A DNA stretch of 64,000 nucleotides from Undibacterium sp. KW1 (lineage in GTDB: Bacteria > Pseudomonadota > Gammaproteobacteria > Burkholderiales > Burkholderiaceae_D), in contig NZ_AP018439.1 of the NCBI RefSeq assembly GCF_009937955.1, forward strand, positions 3,100,001 to 3,164,000, in the 5' to 3' direction. This document shows positions 26,586 to 34,905 of the stretch, piece by piece. The notes under the pieces were generated by a model that was given only the letters and a program-made list of their open reading frames with translations, did not search any database and was not told the origin of the DNA. Both the position numbers and the translations under genes were made by a program. Position 1 is the stretch's first letter; each line of letters opens with the position of its first letter.

Positions 26586-26864
26586 TACATCACCAACACC
26601 AGGCAGTCCGGCACTGGCGCGCATATCATCATGCGCGCCCGGCTGCTTCGCCGCTAGCAATATAGCAATCAAATCCCGCTCATGCATGACCCCTTATCCT
26701 GGTCTGCATGCACTTTCTGAAAAACAACGATTTCATTGTTAAATCGAGCTAATTTAAGCAACAATTAACTTTTATTTGACCTATGCTTGCCCGCTTTGAC
26801 CCGATGATACAAAATCGGATACCAGTTATATCTCTTCAGATGCTGCCAGAACAGGGAGACCAGC
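26586..26864. other. Intergenic region with GC-rich hairpin
   Basis: No gene is seen in these 280 bp. A 9-bp hairpin GGCGCGCAT / ATGCGCGCC (26616-26639) follows the MFS gene and lacks a T run, so it may be a weak terminator. The rest is AT-rich and ends in GGGAG before the Cache gene. It should hold that gene's promoter, which I cannot place confidently. Confidence 0.5.
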
Positions 26865-27347
26865 ATGAAAAGAATTTGCTACGCTTTGGTTTTGGGTTTA
26901 CTTGTCAGCGTCCCACTTCAGGCGATAGCTGTAGAGAGAAGCACGGAAGCTGAAGCCCTGGCCCTGATACAAAAAGCCCAGGAATATATCAAGACTTACG
27001 GTGTAGAGAAGGCCGTTATCGAATTCAACCGGCTGGACAGCCCCTTCAACTCTGTCAGTGAAATCAATAAAAAAGGTGACCTTTACCTTTACACCCTGGA
27101 CCAGAAGGGATATCAGTCTGTGCATGGCAAAAACCCCAAGATTGTTGGCAAAGTCATGCTCGACATGCGTGACCAGGATGGTGTTTTCCTGATCAGGGAA
27201 ATGGTAGAGAAATGTTTCTCCAAAGGGAAAGGATGGGTGAATTATCGCTGGCCCAATCCTGTCACCAGGGATCTGGAAAAGAAAAAAGGCTATGTTGAAA
27301 GAGTTCCCGGACAGGATTTTTGCCTGGGGACAGGGGTATACTACTGA
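26865..27347 (+). CDS. Small secreted Cache-domain protein
   Basis: A 160-residue exported protein with a signal peptide ending near AIAVE. The mature part is a single Cache-2-type domain (YTLDQKGYQSVHGKNPKIVG, then GWVNYRWPNP). Cache domains usually form the periplasmic sensor of receptors, but this one is free and soluble. It is followed by a Cache-bearing histidine kinase 82 bp downstream, so it may act as a ligand-binding partner. GGGAG precedes the ATG. Confidence 0.85.
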   Translation: MKRICYALVLGLLVSVPLQAIAVERSTEAEALALIQKAQEYIKTYGVEKAVIEFNRLDSPFNSVSEINKKGDLYLYTLDQKGYQSVHGKNPKIVGKVMLDMRDQDGVFLIREMVEKCFSKGKGWVNYRWPNPVTRDLEKKKGYVERVPGQDFCLGTGVYY

Positions 27348-27429
27348 GGCACAAGACACCAATAGCTTGTCTGATGTTGCGGCGCCTGCGAAACAAACAA
27401 AGAATATTTATACAGAGACAAGGACAGAT

Positions 27430-29703
27430 ATGGCAGCACCGGCTGAACGACCCAGGTTTGCTGGTGTCATTTTCCTGTTGCTTGCAGGTTTGGCAATTGT
27501 TGCCATTATTTTGCAAACCTGGTGGGCCATCTCGCAAGACCGCAATGTCACATTCAAATCTGAATATGAAAATGGTCTGGTGACTGTCCGTTTGCTGGAA
27601 GAACATGCTACCCAGACCTTGCGCGAGGCAGATGGCAACCTGAGCACGGTCATCAGTGCCATACAATCCATGAGCCGCGAACAAGAGCTTAATGATGACA
27701 TCATCCGCGAACTGATTACCAAGGCACAGCCCTTCAACAAGGTATTGAAAGCATTGCAGTACGTTAATCCTTCGGGCAAAGCTTTTGTCAGCACCATAGA
27801 CTATCCAGCCTTTCAGGTTGACGCTGACGAGAGAACTTACATTCCCGTATTGCTGAAACATCCTGAAATCCGGCATGCCGTGATCGGCCATCCTTTTCAG
27901 CGTTTTTACGATACCGAACTTGTCGTTCCCATTGCCCGCAACCTGTTTGCAGACAATGGCAAGCATCTTGGCATTATCAGCACTGACATCAGTGTTTCCT
28001 ATTTCAGCTCTGTGTATGCCAGGGTTGCCAAAGACAGCAAGGCGATGGTCTCTTTATTTACTGAAGATGGCACTGTCATTGTCCGCTTCCCGTTTGATAA
28101 AGAATATGTGGGTAAAGAAGTCCGGCAATCGCCACTGATCAAGGACATGCTCAGGCAGGCTGTTGAAGGTAATTTTATGGACAGCCAGTTTCTTGACGAA
28201 AAAAACCAAATAGAGCGCCTTTATACTTATCGCAAAATTGCTGGTTTCCCTATCGTTTCTGTGTTTGCACGTGACAGTGATTCCATTCTGGCTGCCTGGC
28301 GTGACCGCACCCGTGACCGCATCGTGTTTTCAGGGGCAACAATATTATTATTGAGCACGCTGACATTTTTACTATGGCTGCACATACGCCGCCTGCACCG
28401 CTCCGAAGATTCATTGAAAAAATCGGAGATGTCGCTGCGCATGAGCGAAAACAAATTCGTCAATTTATTCAAGTATTCCCCGGTCCCGCTCGCCCTGATC
28501 AGTCTCAGTAATGACAGGTTTGTAGAAATCAACGACAGCCTCGCCAGACAGGCTGGCTATAGCCTCAGCGAAATCCTCGGCAAAACGCCACAAGAATTGC
28601 AACTGTGGGAAGATATTTCCTTACGATCTACCTACCTGAAATTACTCAATGAACAGGGTTTTGTCGATCAATTTGAAATGCGCTTTCGCTACAAGGACGG
28701 CAGTGTAGCGACTTGTCTGTTGTCTTCACGCTTGCTGGAATCTGATGGCGACAGAATGGTCATTTTTACGCCCATTGATATCAGCCGCATGCGCGCCATG
28801 GAAAATGACATGCGCCAGTTGAATGCTGAACTTGAAGAACGCGTCAGGCAACGCACCTACAGCCTGGAAAAAACCAATGAAGAACTGGGAAATGCGCTCG
28901 ACAGCCTGACTACCATGCAGGATGAGCTGATACGCTCTGAAAAAATGGCTGCCCTGGGCTCACTGGTGGCAGGCATAGCTCACGAGCTGAATACACCTAT
29001 AGGCAATAGCGTTACCGTCGCCTCCACCATGCAAGACCATGCGGCCAGCATGGAGAGCGAATTATCCACCAGCCAGCCACGCCGCTCCATCCTCACACAA
29101 TTGACGCAGGAAACCATCAAAGGTGCCAATATCCTGGTACGCAGTCTCGACCGTGCTGCACAGTTGATACTCAGCTTCAAGCAGGTTGCAGTAGATCAGT
29201 CCGGTAATCAAAGACGGCGTTTTGACCTGAGTATCACTCTGAGCGAAATCCTGACCACCCTGGAACCCATGTATAGCAGGAGCAAACATCAATTGCACAT
29301 GGACCTGGCACCGGAAGTCACGATGGAAAGCTACCCAGGCGCACTGGCGCAAATTCTGACCAACTCTATCACGAACTCACTGACACACGCCTTTGAACAC
29401 TGTGAGCATGGCAATATGTACCTGAAGACCCGCCTGGCCGGGGCCAATCAGGTAGAAATTATTTTCAGTGATGACGGTGCGGGTATTTCAGCAGAACATC
29501 TGGCGCGTGTATTTGATCCCTTCTTTACGACAAAACTCGGGAAAGGTGGCTCAGGCCTGGGTATGCACATCGTCTATAACCTGGTGACTGATGTGCTGGG
29601 AGGGAAAATCGAACTTCAAAGCGAGCCTGGCCAGGGAACAAGCTTGAACTTGTTGCTTCCATTGATTGCGCCTGTCAAGCAAACAGACCGATTTGCGGCA
29701 TGA
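27430..29703 (+). CDS. Cache-PAS sensor histidine kinase
   Basis: A 757-residue membrane kinase. Order: helix about 13-34, large dCache-type periplasmic domain about 40-295, second helix about 300-320, PAS about 340-450, coiled coil with AELEERVRQRTYSLEKTNE, phosphoacceptor domain with AHELNTPIG (His518), and ATPase domain with SDDGAGIS and GKGGSGLGMHI. I start at ATG 27430 (AGGA five bases upstream). A start at 27292 would overlap the Cache gene. No response regulator is adjacent. Confidence 0.9.
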   Translation: MAAPAERPRFAGVIFLLLAGLAIVAIILQTWWAISQDRNVTFKSEYENGLVTVRLLEEHATQTLREADGNLSTVISAIQSMSREQELNDDIIRELITKAQPFNKVLKALQYVNPSGKAFVSTIDYPAFQVDADERTYIPVLLKHPEIRHAVIGHPFQRFYDTELVVPIARNLFADNGKHLGIISTDISVSYFSSVYARVAKDSKAMVSLFTEDGTVIVRFPFDKEYVGKEVRQSPLIKDMLRQAVEGNFMDSQFLDEKNQIERLYTYRKIAGFPIVSVFARDSDSILAAWRDRTRDRIVFSGATILLLSTLTFLLWLHIRRLHRSEDSLKKSEMSLRMSENKFVNLFKYSPVPLALISLSNDRFVEINDSLARQAGYSLSEILGKTPQELQLWEDISLRSTYLKLLNEQGFVDQFEMRFRYKDGSVATCLLSSRLLESDGDRMVIFTPIDISRMRAMENDMRQLNAELEERVRQRTYSLEKTNEELGNALDSLTTMQDELIRSEKMAALGSLVAGIAHELNTPIGNSVTVASTMQDHAASMESELSTSQPRRSILTQLTQETIKGANILVRSLDRAAQLILSFKQVAVDQSGNQRRRFDLSITLSEILTTLEPMYSRSKHQLHMDLAPEVTMESYPGALAQILTNSITNSLTHAFEHCEHGNMYLKTRLAGANQVEIIFSDDGAGISAEHLARVFDPFFTTKLGKGGSGLGMHIVYNLVTDVLGGKIELQSEPGQGTSLNLLLPLIAPVKQTDRFAA

Positions 29704-29768
29704 ACAGCAAAAATCCATGAATGCAAAATTCATGGGGACGAAAATAAGATGGGGATATAAAACTGGAA

Positions 29769-29870
29769 GTTGGCGAGCCTGATCTGCGGCACTTGCGGGA
29801 AATGACTGTGGCTGCTTCGTTCCCGACCTGACCAGATTGGCCATGCCGCAATGCGCAGGGGCCCGCCAAC
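29769..29870 (-). ncRNA. ffs: 4.5S signal recognition particle RNA
   Basis: On the minus strand the sequence GGTCAGGTCGGGAACGAAGC plus AGCC is the conserved apical loop of bacterial 4.5S RNA that binds Ffh. The ends pair as TTGGCGGGCC / GGCTCGCCAA, closing a single long hairpin of about 102 nt. A perfect TATAAT lies at 29880-29875, six bases before the predicted 5' end. With Ffh this RNA targets membrane proteins to the translocon. It sits divergent to the ABC-transporter gene and convergent with the histidine kinase. Confidence 0.93.
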
Positions 29871-30117
29871 TCATATTATATCGCATCAAGCGCAAACTTG
29901 CAGCACTCAGGTTCATTTTGACTTAAGCGGTCGAACCAGTGGGCAAACTCCCCTGCCCTGTTTCAATGATTAAATGATTCAAGCCGCAATTCTTCATTTC
30001 CATCCCCGGCTGGCCCCGTTTCATCGCATCCTTCCATTTGCCCATTCCATTTACATAAGATATCTGTGCCCGCGCCCGTTGCGCATGGATTAGTTCAATT
30101 ACAACAAGGACAAAAGC
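29871..30117. other. Region between ffs and the ABC-transporter genes
   Basis: No coding sequence is seen in these 250 bp. They hold the divergent promoters of ffs and of the ABC operon. AGGA lies just before the ATPase ATG. On the kinase side of ffs, an 8-bp hairpin CCATGAAT / ATTCATGG at 29715-29735 may end the kinase transcript. Confidence 0.5.
29875..29880 (-). promoter_or_regulatory. -10 box of the 4.5S RNA gene
   Basis: A consensus TATAAT on the minus strand lies about six bases before the predicted RNA start. The -35 region is weak (around CTGCAA). Confidence 0.7.
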
Positions 30118-31026
30118 ATGGAACTTCGCATACAGCAGCTATCAAAACAATACAGTAATGGTGTCCAAGCACTTAATGATATCAACCTGACCATACCTGC
30201 TGGCATGTTTGGTTTACTAGGGCCAAACGGCGCAGGCAAATCAACCCTGATGCGCACATTGGCGACCTTGCAGGATGCCGATGCGGGTACTGCAATGCTG
30301 GACAATATCAATATACATGAACAAAAAGATCATATCCGCCGCCTGCTGGGTTACCTGCCGCAGGATTTCGGGCTTTACCCCAAGGTCAGCGCCTATGATT
30401 TGCTGGATCACTTCGCCGTCCTCAAGGGACTTGATCAGCGCAAGCAGCGTAAAGAGGCAGTCGAGGCCTTATTGCATCAAACCAATCTCTACAATGTCAG
30501 GAACAAGCACCTCGGCGGATTTTCTGGCGGCATGCGCCAGCGTTTTGGTATAGCCCAGGCCCTGCTTGGCGATCCTAAACTGATCATCGTCGATGAACCC
30601 ACTGCAGGCCTGGATCCAGAAGAACGGGTACGTTTCCACAATTTGCTGGCTGACATAGGCACAGAAAAAATCGTCATCCTTTCTACCCACATCGTCGAAG
30701 ACGTTGCAGACCTATGCAATAACATGGCTGTTATCAACAAGGGACGAGTCATACTGACCGGACAGCCACTTTCCCTGATAGCACAGATACAGGGAAAAAT
30801 CTGGAAACGCTTTATAGAAAAAAGCGAACTCGCCGACTGCCAGAATAAATACCAACTGATCTCCAGCCGCCTGACCTCAGGCCGCACACTCATCCATGTG
30901 TATGCAGATGAAAAACCGGGCCATGAATTTGAAGCGGCTGCTGGCAACCTGGAAGATGTCTATTTCTCTGCGATGGCCGGTTTGCTGACGAGCCAAGCGA
31001 CATCGCCAGTTCAACGCACAGCCTGA
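30118..31026 (+). CDS. ABC transporter ATP-binding protein
   Basis: A 302-residue ATPase with Walker A GPNGAGKST, Q-loop LPQDFGLYP, signature FSGGMRQR, Walker B LIIVDEPTAGLDPEE and a switch histidine in LSTH. The C-terminal 80 residues are an extra domain usual for CcmA/NatA-type exporters. It is 9 bp upstream of a permease fused to an M1 peptidase, which it should power. Confidence 0.95.
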   Translation: MELRIQQLSKQYSNGVQALNDINLTIPAGMFGLLGPNGAGKSTLMRTLATLQDADAGTAMLDNINIHEQKDHIRRLLGYLPQDFGLYPKVSAYDLLDHFAVLKGLDQRKQRKEAVEALLHQTNLYNVRNKHLGGFSGGMRQRFGIAQALLGDPKLIIVDEPTAGLDPEERVRFHNLLADIGTEKIVILSTHIVEDVADLCNNMAVINKGRVILTGQPLSLIAQIQGKIWKRFIEKSELADCQNKYQLISSRLTSGRTLIHVYADEKPGHEFEAAAGNLEDVYFSAMAGLLTSQATSPVQRTA

Positions 31027-31035
31027 GGAGTCGTC

Positions 31036-34000
31036 ATGTTAGCGATACTCATGTTCGAGCTGCGTCAGAAGTCGCGCAGTCTTTCTACTTATGTTTATTT
31101 TCTGGTTTTTTTCAGTCTGGCCCTGCTCTGGATGGCGGCTGCCGGCGGTGTATTTCCCGGTGTTTCCATAGGCTTTGGCGGCAAGGTCAATGTCAACGCA
31201 CCGGTAGCAGTTTTTCAGAGCATCACCTTTCTTGGTTATCTGGGCATCAGCACAGTCGCGGCCTTGATGGGGCAGGCAACACATCAGGATATAGAACATC
31301 ATACCTGGCATTTTTTCTATAGCGCCCCCATCAGTAAATTCCAATATCTTGCTGGCCGCTTTTCTGGTGCGCTACTGACTTCCATCATTATCTTTTCTGG
31401 TCTTGGCCTGGGCGCATGGCTGGGTTGCTATCTGCCGGGTCTGGAGGCCGTCAGGCTGGGGCCAGTGCAAGCCCTGTCTTATCTGATGCCTTATCTGTAT
31501 GCGATATTGCCAAATTTTATTATTTTTGGTGGCATTTTCTTTACCCTGGGGGCACTGAGCCGCCGCATGATGCCGGTGTATGTATCCAGCGTGCTGTTGA
31601 TTATTGGCTACCTGGTCGCCCGTTCATTGCGGGCTGATCTGGATAACAAGACCATGGCCGCCCTGCTTGATCCTTTTGGTTCCTCTGCCGTCAGCATGGT
31701 GACTGAATACTGGAGCATCGCCGACAAGAATACCCGCCAGATTACGCTGGATGGTGTATTCCTGATTAACCGTCTGATCTGGCTGGTTCTTGGCTTCGCC
31801 AGTCTGGCGCTATGCTACTGGCGCTTTCAATTCGCTACCGTCAATACGGCTGGCAAACAAAAGAAGGATCAGGCCACAGCTACCCTTGTCATTATCCAGC
31901 CGCAAAAAGTCACGCCGAATTTCGCCAACAGCCGCAACTGGAAACTGCTGTATGCCGAAAGCATGCTGAATTTGCGCGAGTCAGTCAAAAACGTGTATTT
32001 CATCGTCATGTTATTGGCGGGCGTCTTGTTCATGTTCGCAGTTTCCAGTTCCATCACCAAGATGTTTGGCACGCCCACTTATCCCGTGACTTATGCTGTG
32101 CTGGAAATCCTCAGTGGTAGCTTTGGAATATTCATGCTTGCCATTACCACTTTTTATGCTGGTGAACTGGTATGGCGCGAACGGGATGCACGTATTGCGC
32201 AATTGCTTGATGCACTGCCGATACCAAATTACCTGCCTTTCGCAGCAAAACTGATTGCACTGATCGTTTTGCAAGGCATTATGCTGTTTGTGCTGATGTT
32301 GTGCGGCATCCTGATACAGACGGTAAAGGGCTACACCAATTATGAGTTGACCCAGTATCTGCAACAATTGTTCCTGTTGCAGTGGCCGGACTATGCCTTA
32401 CTGGCAGTACTTGCGATTTCCTTGCAAGCCATCGTCAATCACAAATACCTGGCTTACTTTTTGATCGTACTGTATTACGCAGCTACGATCGCCCTGCCTG
32501 CACTGGGTATCGAACATCCCATGTTCCGCTATGGAATCACTCCAGCCTTCACCTATTCTGACATGAATGGCTATGGTCATATGCTGGCCCTTTCACGCTG
32601 GTATCTGGCTTATTGGACAGGCGCCGCCCTGATACTAGTCAGCCTGTCACTAATGATGTGGGTACGCGGCACGACTACTGATTTCCGCCTGCGTTTGCGC
32701 TCTGCGAAACAGGCTTTAAAGGGCGGCAATGTGGTTTTGCTCGCGTCTGGCAGTTGCATCTTTGTGTTAACTGGCGCTGCGATCTTTTATTTCACTAACG
32801 TCCTCAATACTTACCAAAACCAGTTTGCACAACAGACTGACAATGCCCAGTATGAAAAACGCTATAAACAATATGCCAGCCAGGCACAGCCACGTATCAG
32901 TGACGTCAAACTGAACGTCGATCTTTATCCTCAAACCCGTAGCGCCCATATCAAAGGCAACTATCAATTGATCAACCGCAGCAAGCAGGCAATACAGGAA
33001 ATATTTATCACGCAAAAAGAAGATATCAATATCATCAAGATGGGGTTTGATGTCGCCAGTGAAAAAAATATCGCCGATGGCAAGCTGGGGTTCCATAGCT
33101 ACAAACTGAAAAAACCGCTGGCAGAGGGCGAGAAACTGACGCTCAATTTTGAACTCGACATCAAACCCAAAAACTTCCTGAGTATGAGCCAGGGCAGCTA
33201 CCTTTATTACAATGGCAGCTTCTTCAACAGTACACTCGTGCCGCACATAGGCTATCAAGCTGCAATGGAGCTGAGGGAAGACAAAGCAAGGCGCGAGCAG
33301 GGCTTGCCTGAAAAAGAAAGAATGGCTGAAACCGATGATCCCAAGGCATTGGAAAACAGCTATATCGCCAATGACGCTGACTGGATCAACTTTGATGCGG
33401 TGGTTTCAACCTCGGCAGATCAGATGGCCGTTGCGCCTGGCACCTTAAAGCGCCAGTGGCAAGAACATGGGCGTAATTATTATCAATACGTGCCTGAACA
33501 GCCTATCTTGAATTTTTATGCTTTCCTGTCAGGTCGTTATGAAGTAAAAAAGGCGCAATGGCATGACATCCCTATAGAAATCGATTACCACAAAGGGCAT
33601 GAATACAATCTGGACCGCATGGTAAAGGGCGTACAAAAATCGCTGGACTACTACACCCAGAATTTTGGCCCTTACCAGCATAAACTGGTCCGTATCATTG
33701 AGTTTCCCCGCTATGCGAGATTTGCCCAGGCTTTCCCTAACACCATACCGTTTTCAGAAAGCATAGGTTTCATTGCCCGAGTTGATGACAATAATCCCAA
33801 AGAAGTGGATTACCCCTTCTATGTGACCGCACATGAAGTCGCCCATCAATGGTGGGCACATCAGGTCATCTCGGGTAACAGCAAGGGTGGCACCGTGCTG
33901 GTAGAAACCCTGGCGCAGTATTCTGCATTGATGGTCATGAAGCATACCTATGGTGATGCAACCATGCGCCGCTTTCTGCAGTTTGAGCTGGACAGATATC

Positions 34001-34605
34001 TGCAGGGCCGCAGTCAGGAGAGGAAAAAAGAATTACCGCTGGCACGCAATGAAAATCAAGACTATATCCACTATGCCAAGGGCAGTCTGGCCATGTATTT
34101 GCTGCAAGACCAGATTGGTGAAGACAAAGTCAATCAGGCCCTGCGCCTGGTCATTGCACGCCATACCAACAACGGTGCGCCCTACCCTAGCAGCACGGCA
34201 CTGACCACGGCATTGCGCGAGGTGACACCGGCTGAGCAGCAATATGTGATTGATGACCTGTTTGACTCTATCACCCTGTATGAAAACCGCGCCATTTCAG
34301 CCATTGCCCATACCTTGCCCGATGGTCAGTATGAAGTGACGCTCAAAGTCACCAGCAACAAACTCAAGGCAGATGAGCTGGGTGTGGAAAAAGAAGTTCC
34401 CTTGAAAGACTGGATGGATGTAGGCATAGATGATAAAGACGGCAAGCCTTTGCTGCGTCAGCGTCAGCTCATCAATCAAAAAGAAATGGTGTTCAAGCTC
34501 GTCGTCAAGGACTTGCCCGCCAAGGCAGGCATAGATCCGGATATTAAATATGTAGATCGCAAACCGGATGACAATCTGATCAAAGTAGAGTTAGTTAGCA
34601 AATAA
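31036..34605 (+). CDS. ABC permease fused to M1-family aminopeptidase
   Basis: A 1189-residue fusion. The first 550 residues form two blocks of ABC-2-type membrane helices (FFSLALLWMAAAGG onwards, and again from about 325). A helix near 570 leads into an extracytoplasmic M1 peptidase. The zinc site is HEVAH (933-937) with Glu957, so 19 residues intervene rather than the 18 of classical M1 enzymes. GAGG-type site AGGAG precedes the ATG. Such fusions are known in other phyla but uncharacterised. It may export and process peptides, or couple peptide cleavage to ATPase activity. Confidence 0.92.
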   Translation: MLAILMFELRQKSRSLSTYVYFLVFFSLALLWMAAAGGVFPGVSIGFGGKVNVNAPVAVFQSITFLGYLGISTVAALMGQATHQDIEHHTWHFFYSAPISKFQYLAGRFSGALLTSIIIFSGLGLGAWLGCYLPGLEAVRLGPVQALSYLMPYLYAILPNFIIFGGIFFTLGALSRRMMPVYVSSVLLIIGYLVARSLRADLDNKTMAALLDPFGSSAVSMVTEYWSIADKNTRQITLDGVFLINRLIWLVLGFASLALCYWRFQFATVNTAGKQKKDQATATLVIIQPQKVTPNFANSRNWKLLYAESMLNLRESVKNVYFIVMLLAGVLFMFAVSSSITKMFGTPTYPVTYAVLEILSGSFGIFMLAITTFYAGELVWRERDARIAQLLDALPIPNYLPFAAKLIALIVLQGIMLFVLMLCGILIQTVKGYTNYELTQYLQQLFLLQWPDYALLAVLAISLQAIVNHKYLAYFLIVLYYAATIALPALGIEHPMFRYGITPAFTYSDMNGYGHMLALSRWYLAYWTGAALILVSLSLMMWVRGTTTDFRLRLRSAKQALKGGNVVLLASGSCIFVLTGAAIFYFTNVLNTYQNQFAQQTDNAQYEKRYKQYASQAQPRISDVKLNVDLYPQTRSAHIKGNYQLINRSKQAIQEIFITQKEDINIIKMGFDVASEKNIADGKLGFHSYKLKKPLAEGEKLTLNFELDIKPKNFLSMSQGSYLYYNGSFFNSTLVPHIGYQAAMELREDKARREQGLPEKERMAETDDPKALENSYIANDADWINFDAVVSTSADQMAVAPGTLKRQWQEHGRNYYQYVPEQPILNFYAFLSGRYEVKKAQWHDIPIEIDYHKGHEYNLDRMVKGVQKSLDYYTQNFGPYQHKLVRIIEFPRYARFAQAFPNTIPFSESIGFIARVDDNNPKEVDYPFYVTAHEVAHQWWAHQVISGNSKGGTVLVETLAQYSALMVMKHTYGDATMRRFLQFELDRYLQGRSQERKKELPLARNENQDYIHYAKGSLAMYLLQDQIGEDKVNQALRLVIARHTNNGAPYPSSTALTTALREVTPAEQQYVIDDLFDSITLYENRAISAIAHTLPDGQYEVTLKVTSNKLKADELGVEKEVPLKDWMDVGIDDKDGKPLLRQRQLINQKEMVFKLVVKDLPAKAGIDPDIKYVDRKPDDNLIKVELVSK

Positions 34606-34905
34606 TTACCACGCATCTGCACGGGAAGGCGAGCCAGAGTTCGCCTTCCCGTGCGAGTGCGTGTGTATCACATGATTTCTTGCCGTCCGGAATAAAAGTA
34701 ATAATTTAATAATTAAATATTGGATTTACGGTAAATATATTTTCAATTTTGCTTTTCAATTGTGAACTTTCAGACCAGAATATGGCCTCAAGTGCAGGGC
34801 TAATATGACCATACTGAAAAGCACTCATATTAAATAAATAATAAGCCACTACCCTGCTTGTTGCACATCCATTAATCCAAAAAAATCCACACTGGACCAT
34901 TAACC
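34606..34905. other. Intergenic region with 14-bp hairpin and AT-rich tract
   Basis: After the fusion gene a perfect 14-bp stem (34619-34632 / 34641-34654) with an 8-base loop may end transcription, although it lacks a T run. The next 200 bp are very AT-rich and probably contain the promoter of the peptidase gene. No gene is seen. Confidence 0.6.

Noticed and set aside
29551..29916. Minus-strand open frames across the SRP RNA region
   Set aside because: The conserved 4.5S RNA loop and end pairing explain this DNA; the peptides resemble no protein.
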